From: CAYPTI01 sp964413525 [NCBI: uncultured bacterium]
Lineage (GTDB): Bacteria; T1Sed10-126
DNA: 11,025 nt
Direction: 5' to 3'
NCBI GenBank assembly: GCA_964413525.1
Contig: CAYPTI010000014.1
Span: 10,659 to 21,683, forward strand
Positions 7,884 to 11,025 of this stretch are shown one piece after another (position 1 is the stretch's first letter; each line of letters begins with the position of its first letter). A program made the translations under genes and the position numbers. The notes under the pieces are model-generated. The model was not told where the DNA came from. It saw only the letters and a program-made list of their open reading frames with translations, and searched no databases.

Positions 7884-8893
7884 CGGAGCTCGCGGAGTTC
7901 ATCGGCCGCCCGGTCTAGATTGTCTCCGCTGACGGATTCCACGCACTCCGCCCGGGCCGGACCGGACCGTTCGTAGGCCGGGTCGTAGTATTCGTCCAGC
8001 AGCCGTCCGATGACGGCTTCAACCTCACCGTTTTCCAGTCGATCCTGCAGTTCCTCGACCGTTTTGCCTCCCAGCCGTTCCGTCAGGTTGCCGATGTGGT
8101 GCTGGAGCTGCTCACGGGCCTCGGGCCAGCGGTAGTCGGCCAGGATCCGTTCAATTCTCCGGTCCCGATCGGTCTCCAGCCAGACCCGGGGCGGTTCGGC
8201 GATGGCCCGGAAGGTGGGATCCGGAATCTCCCGTCGCCCGATGGTCCGGCTCTCCCCTTCGGTGACCAGGGGAGGGACGCCGGATTGGATCGCGCGGTAC
8301 AGTTGGGATTCAAACCGCTTCTGCGTGGGCTGGTCGGGCCGGCCGACGCTCCCGAAGGCGGAGCCCCGGTGGTTGGCCGCCCCCTCCAGGTCGAGGATCG
8401 GAACCCCCTGCTCCGAGAGCCGTTCGAGCAGCCGTGTTTTGCCGGCTCCCGTGTACCCACAGACGGTGAGGAAGTGTTCCGGTGGACGGTCCGAGCGGAG
8501 TTCGTCGTTGACCTGCTTCCGGTAGGCTTTGTAGCCGCCGTCCAGCCGGTAGGTCGGGTAGCCGATGGAATCGAGGATCACCGCCAGGCTGTAGCTTCGG
8601 GAACCGCCCCGCCAGCAGGCCACCACGATGGGCCGTTCCGGGTCGTGGTGCCGCTCCAGCCAGCGAAGGATGGACGGCAGGTTGGAACAGATGGTCCGGG
8701 CTCCCACCTGGCGGGCCCGGAAGGGCTCCTCCTCGTGGTACAGGGTCCCGATCCGATCGTGTTCCTCGTCATCCAGCACCGGCATGTTGACGGCCCCGGG
8801 GACGTGGTCCCGGTGGTATTCGTGAGGACTTCGGACGTCCAGGATCAGCGGATCCTCGAGTCGTTGAACCTCCGTCCAGGCAAGGGTCTTCAC
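7868..8893 (-). CDS. mnmH: tRNA 2-selenouridine/geranyl-2-thiouridine synthase
   Basis: MnmH (SelU, YbbB) replaces sulfur by selenium at the 2-thiouridine wobble base of tRNA-Lys, -Glu and -Gln using selenophosphate, through a geranylated intermediate. The 341-residue protein has an N-terminal rhodanese domain (about 1-130; LDVRSPHEY near the start, active-site C93 in ACWRGGSRS) and a P-loop domain (GYTGAGKT, 146-153) that holds the geranyl-transfer function. This two-domain order is specific to the family. The start is GTG, with a strong GGAGGT (8900-8905 on the complement) 6 nt before it. An AT-rich AATAAT (complement of 8933-8938) could be the -10, but I see no matching -35. The gene is the only minus-strand one here, and its 3' end overlaps ychF by 16 bp. 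Its presence predicts selD elsewhere in the genome. Confidence 0.95.
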   Translation of the reverse strand: MKTLAWTEVQRLEDPLILDVRSPHEYHRDHVPGAVNMPVLDDEEHDRIGTLYHEEEPFRARQVGARTICSNLPSILRWLERHHDPERPIVVACWRGGSRSYSLAVILDSIGYPTYRLDGGYKAYRKQVNDELRSDRPPEHFLTVCGYTGAGKTRLLERLSEQGVPILDLEGAANHRGSAFGSVGRPDQPTQKRFESQLYRAIQSGVPPLVTEGESRTIGRREIPDPTFRAIAEPPRVWLETDRDRRIERILADYRWPEAREQLQHHIGNLTERLGGKTVEELQDRLENGEVEAVIGRLLDEYYDPAYERSGPARAECVESVSGDNLDRAADELRELRQALV

Positions 8894-8986
8894 CGGATGA
8901 CCTCCGTCTACGTTTGTTTGTGTGCTCGATTGATTATTACGTGAGTCTCGAGCCTCCCGACCGACCTTATTCGGATCCGTAGTGGA

Positions 8987-9120
8987 ATGGGAGCCGGTAT
9001 GAAATCCTGGCTCATTCTCGTGGGCGGAAGCCCACTCCGAGGGTTGAATTGTTCGACCCGGGCTTCGATAAAAGCCCCGAACAATTCAAAAAACCGCCAG
9101 AACCCCATGCCGGCTCCCAT
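8987..9120 (+). ncRNA. Unassigned 134-nt element predicted to fold as a three-way junction
   Basis: Read by eye, nested complementarity covers the whole stretch. P1 is 15 bp (8987-9001 with 9106-9120, ATGGGAGCCGGTATG against CATGCCGGCTCCCAT), with one U-G wobble on the plus strand. P2 is 5 bp (CTGGC 9007-9011 with GCCAG 9096-9100). Hairpin P3 has GTGGGC/GCCCAC around a GGAA loop (9020-9035), extended by CTC/GAG (9017-9019 with 9039-9041). Hairpin P4 has 12 bp (9044-9055 with 9078-9089), an ACCC bulge, 6 bp GGGCTT/AAGCCC and a 6-nt loop. The wobble in P1 would be an A-C mismatch if the minus strand were transcribed, so plus-strand RNA is favoured. No terminator U tract follows, so it may be a processed RNA or a DNA repeat such as a MITE instead. 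It resembles no RNA family I recognise, including SRP RNA, 6S RNA and tmRNA. Confidence 0.55.
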
Positions 9121-9142
9121 AAGGGGACCGCATGCGTTACCA

Positions 9143-9172
9143 GGTGGAGACAGTCAGGTGTCCCACTCCACC
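9143..9172 (+). repeat. Inverted repeat just upstream of the rnpB promoter
   Basis: GGTGGAG (9143-9149) is the exact reverse complement of CTCCACC (9166-9172). Inside it, ACA/TGT can add three pairs with a CCCA bulge. It sits 20-50 bp before the rnpB -10, where a regulator or upstream element could act. No U tract follows, so it is not a standard terminator. Confidence 0.4.
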
Positions 9173-9188
9173 AAGCGTCACCGTACTA

Positions 9189-9197
9189 TGTTACACT
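9189..9197 (+). promoter_or_regulatory. Extended -10 promoter of rnpB
   Basis: TG-T-TACACT (9189-9197) is an extended -10 element (TGn plus a 4/6 match to TATAAT). It places the start of transcription near 9203-9206, just before the RNase P RNA. No -35 hexamer is recognisable at the usual spacing, as is common for extended -10 promoters. Confidence 0.5.
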
Positions 9198-9210
9198 AGG
9201 AACCCTTCGG

Positions 9211-9645
<435 letters not shown>

Positions 9646-9929
9646 CCCTCTTCCCCCCGACCCCGTTGATTCCCCTTCGGACGTTCGATCTTGCTCCCCC
9701 AGGGAACACGGACCGTCCGATCAACTCCGTTTTATCTGTCGATTCACCGACCGGTACCAAACGACGAACTTCCTTCCATCACAAAATCAATCCCTTTTGC
9801 TCTTCTTTCCTGAGTGGCGAATTCGAACTTCTCCATCCCCGGTTGTTGTCTTGAAACCCCTGTTTTGTGGGATTTGAGGGACGATCTCCGGAAATTAGGA
9901 AGAATTTATCCAATTGGGGGAATTGATCC
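9646..9929 (+). other. Gene-free region between rnpB and the mraZ promoter
   Basis: I see no credible gene here. The first part is pyrimidine-rich (CCCTCTTCCCCCC from 9646). The sequence is less GC-rich than the flanking genes, and stop codons and codon use argue against coding. Small dyads occur (CGGAC-C-GTCCG at 9709-9719; AAACCCC...GGGATTT at about 9855-9877; CAATT-GGGGG-AATTG at 9911-9925), none with a terminator-type U tract. Confidence 0.5.
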
Positions 9930-9958
9930 TTGACCGAGGTGGGGGAGGGTGGTATATA
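9930..9958 (+). promoter_or_regulatory. mraZ (dcw cluster) promoter
   Basis: TTGACC (9930-9935, 5/6 to consensus), a 17-bp spacer and TATATA (9953-9958, in TATATAT) form a good sigma70-type promoter. Transcription should start near 9964-9967. It is embedded in the phased TGG repeats described separately, so MraZ binding would be expected to affect it directly. Confidence 0.7.
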
Positions 9959-9995
9959 TGTGGGGCGTAGTGGGATAAAGTGGAACAGAATGGAT
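9940..9995 (+). promoter_or_regulatory. MraZ-box operator: phased TGG direct repeats
   Basis: TGGGG (9940), TGGTA (9950), TGGGG (9961), TGGGA (9971), TGGAA (9981) and TGGAT (9991) start 10, 11, 10, 10 and 10 bp apart. E. coli MraZ is known to bind TGGGN direct repeats separated by 5 nt, the same period, in its own promoter. The four 3' boxes are in exact 10-bp phase across the predicted transcription start, and the two 5' boxes flank the -10. Autoregulation of the dcw cluster by MraZ is inferred from this match. Confidence 0.75.
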
Positions 9996-10013
9996 GGATG
10001 GAGGGTCGGGCGA

Positions 10014-10472
10014 TTGGACACAGTCATTGACAACGCAACGCCGAGGTTTCTCGGCGAACACACCCACCAGGTCGACGGCAAAAATCGCCTGACCTTACCA
10101 TCTTCCATGCGTGAAAAAATTCCCGATGAGCTCGGATTGATTCTTTCCACCGGGCTCGATCGGTGCCTCACGCTGTTTCCTGAACACCGATTCGACGAGT
10201 ACATTAGCGAATACCTGCAAAAGGGTCCCTCCTCCGAAGCCCGCCAGCTTCGCCGGCAGTTTTCCGCTCAGGCCTCTGAAGTTGAACTCGACTCCCAGGG
10301 CCGGTTCGTCCTTCCGGGCCGGCTCAAGGAATGGGCCGAAATCGAGGATTCCGTCGAAGTGATCGGAAACTTTGACCGCGTCGAGTTGTGGTCACCGGAA
10401 CGGTGGCGACAGTACCGGGAGGCGGGGAACCTGGAGGAAGCCGCGCAGAGTCTGTACGAGGGGGGGTCCTAG
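10014..10472 (+). CDS. mraZ: Transcriptional regulator MraZ
   Basis: MraZ is an oligomeric AbrB-fold DNA-binding protein that controls its own dcw operon. I chose TTG 10014, which has GGAGGG (10000-10005) 8 nt upstream and gives 152 residues, equal to the E. coli length. In-frame starts further upstream (GTG/ATG/TTG from 9930, ATG 9990) lie inside the promoter/operator or lack a ribosome-binding site. Both SpoVT/AbrB half-domains show the DxxxR signature: D21-R25 (VDGKNRLTLP) and D93-R97 (LDSQGRFVLP). The N-terminus is about ten residues longer than the family norm before the F-x-G motif (F12-G14), so its exact position is the main uncertainty. A 7-bp hairpin (10039-10056) lies in codons 9-15. 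rsmH follows after 54 bp. Confidence 0.92.
   Translation: MDTVIDNATPRFLGEHTHQVDGKNRLTLPSSMREKIPDELGLILSTGLDRCLTLFPEHRFDEYISEYLQKGPSSEARQLRRQFSAQASEVELDSQGRFVLPGRLKEWAEIEDSVEVIGNFDRVELWSPERWRQYREAGNLEEAAQSLYEGGS
10039..10056 (+). other. Hairpin in the first codons of mraZ
   Basis: CGCCGAG (10039-10045) pairs perfectly with CTCGGCG (10050-10056) around a GTTT loop, 25 nt after the TTG start. It could affect early translation, but a GC-rich coding sequence also gives such stems by chance. Confidence 0.35.
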
Positions 10473-10526
10473 GTGGCTCGACCCGCCCGACGATACAATA
10501 CGGGGTCCGTCAGGAGGACCCAACTC

Positions 10527-11025
10527 ATGAACGATCAGGACCGCCATGAACCGGTGATGGTGCAGGAAGTGCTGGATCACCTCCGGCCCACCGGGAACAA
10601 AACCATCATCGACGCCACCGCCGGAGAAGGGGGCCATTCGCGGGAAATTCTCAACCTGCTCGGAGAACGGGGATCCCTGGTTGGATTCGAACGGGATCCC
10701 GACCTGGCCGACCAACTTCGAGAGCGGTTTCGGTCCGATGACCGGTTCGTGGTCTACCAGGGATCGTACCGTCGGATGGGTGCCCTGGTCGAACCGAACA
10801 CGGTGGACGGGGTCCTGTTTGACCTGGGGCTCAGCAGCTACCACCTTGAACGGGCCAACCGCGGATTCTCCTACCGGGACGAGGACAGTCCGCTGGACCT
10901 GCGGTTTGATCCCGAATCGGAATCACCCATGGCCCGGGACTGGCTTGCCTCTCAGGACGTCGAATCGCTGGCCCGGGCGCTTCAGGAGGACGGAAACGTT
11001 CGGGGAGCCCGCAACCTGGCTGAAG
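10527..11025 (+). CDS. rsmH: 16S rRNA m4C1402 methyltransferase, N-terminal part (runs off window)
   Basis: RsmH (MraW) N4-methylates C1402 in the 16S rRNA P-site region using S-adenosylmethionine. ATG 10527 has AGGAGG (10512-10517) 9 nt upstream. The first 166 residues are visible, about half the protein. Family motifs are HEPVMVQEVL (7-16), the SAM-binding DATAGEGGHS (29-38), GFERDPDLA (the ribose-binding acidic position) and VDGVLFDLGLSS followed by RGFSYRDEDSPLDLRFDP. The last differs slightly from the usual DGPLDMRMD. The gene sits 54 bp after mraZ in the standard dcw order and is probably cotranscribed from the MraZ-controlled promoter. ftsL and ftsI would be expected next, beyond the edge. 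Confidence 0.96.
   Translation, partial: MNDQDRHEPVMVQEVLDHLRPTGNKTIIDATAGEGGHSREILNLLGERGSLVGFERDPDLADQLRERFRSDDRFVVYQGSYRRMGALVEPNTVDGVLFDLGLSSYHLERANRGFSYRDEDSPLDLRFDPESESPMARDWLASQDVESLARALQEDGNVRGARNLAE

Noticed and set aside
8908-9199. Two small opposed reading frames (8987-9199 plus; 8908-9120 minus) whose products both begin MGAGM
   Set aside because: The shared start is a by-product of the 15-bp inverted repeat that closes the structured element. Neither has a ribosome-binding site or coding-like composition.

Overview
The window is a GC-rich, housekeeping-type stretch of a Gram-negative bacterium. The evidence for a Gram-negative host is an apolipoprotein N-acyltransferase, exported lytic transglycosylase-type proteins, A-type RNase P RNA, and the first genes of a dcw (division and cell wall) cluster. 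Arg codons are mostly CGG/CGN and several proteins are rich in Asp/Glu, which would suit a salt-adapted organism (inference). I cannot name the taxon. A proteobacterial or deltaproteobacterial-like (Desulfobacterota/Bdellovibrionota/Myxococcota) lineage is my weak guess.

Layout. (1) 1-3808, plus strand, a compact run: lnt (5' end outside the window), prfB with a programmed +1 frameshift, a lytic transglycosylase, and 4 bp later a degenerate paralogue of that transglycosylase that has lost most catalytic-site motifs. (2) 3809-4153, an AT-richer leader region before leuS. (3) leuS (4154-6598), a 184-bp gap, then ychF (6783-7883). (4) mnmH on the minus strand (7868-8893), whose 3' end overlaps that of ychF by 16 bp. 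(5) A divergent intergenic region, 8894-9210, containing an unassigned 134-nt element (8987-9120) that can fold into a three-way-junction structure, a second hairpin, and an extended -10 promoter for rnpB. (6) rnpB (about 9211-9645). (7) A gene-free stretch that ends in a good sigma70-type promoter embedded in about six 10-bp-phased TGG repeats, the expected MraZ operator. (8) mraZ from a TTG start, then rsmH, which runs off the right edge.

How the genes work together. Most serve translation (prfB, leuS, ychF, mnmH, rnpB, rsmH) or the cell envelope (lnt, the transglycosylase pair, and the dcw cluster begun by mraZ-rsmH). Three autoregulatory circuits can be inferred: RF2 controlling its own frameshift, MraZ binding its own promoter, and possibly translational coupling between the two transglycosylase-family genes.

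The observations most worth following up are the 134-nt structured element upstream of rnpB, the transglycosylase pseudoenzyme next to its active parent, the extended MraZ-box array, and a near-duplicated helix inside rnpB. No CRISPR array, transposase, tRNA or defence system was seen.
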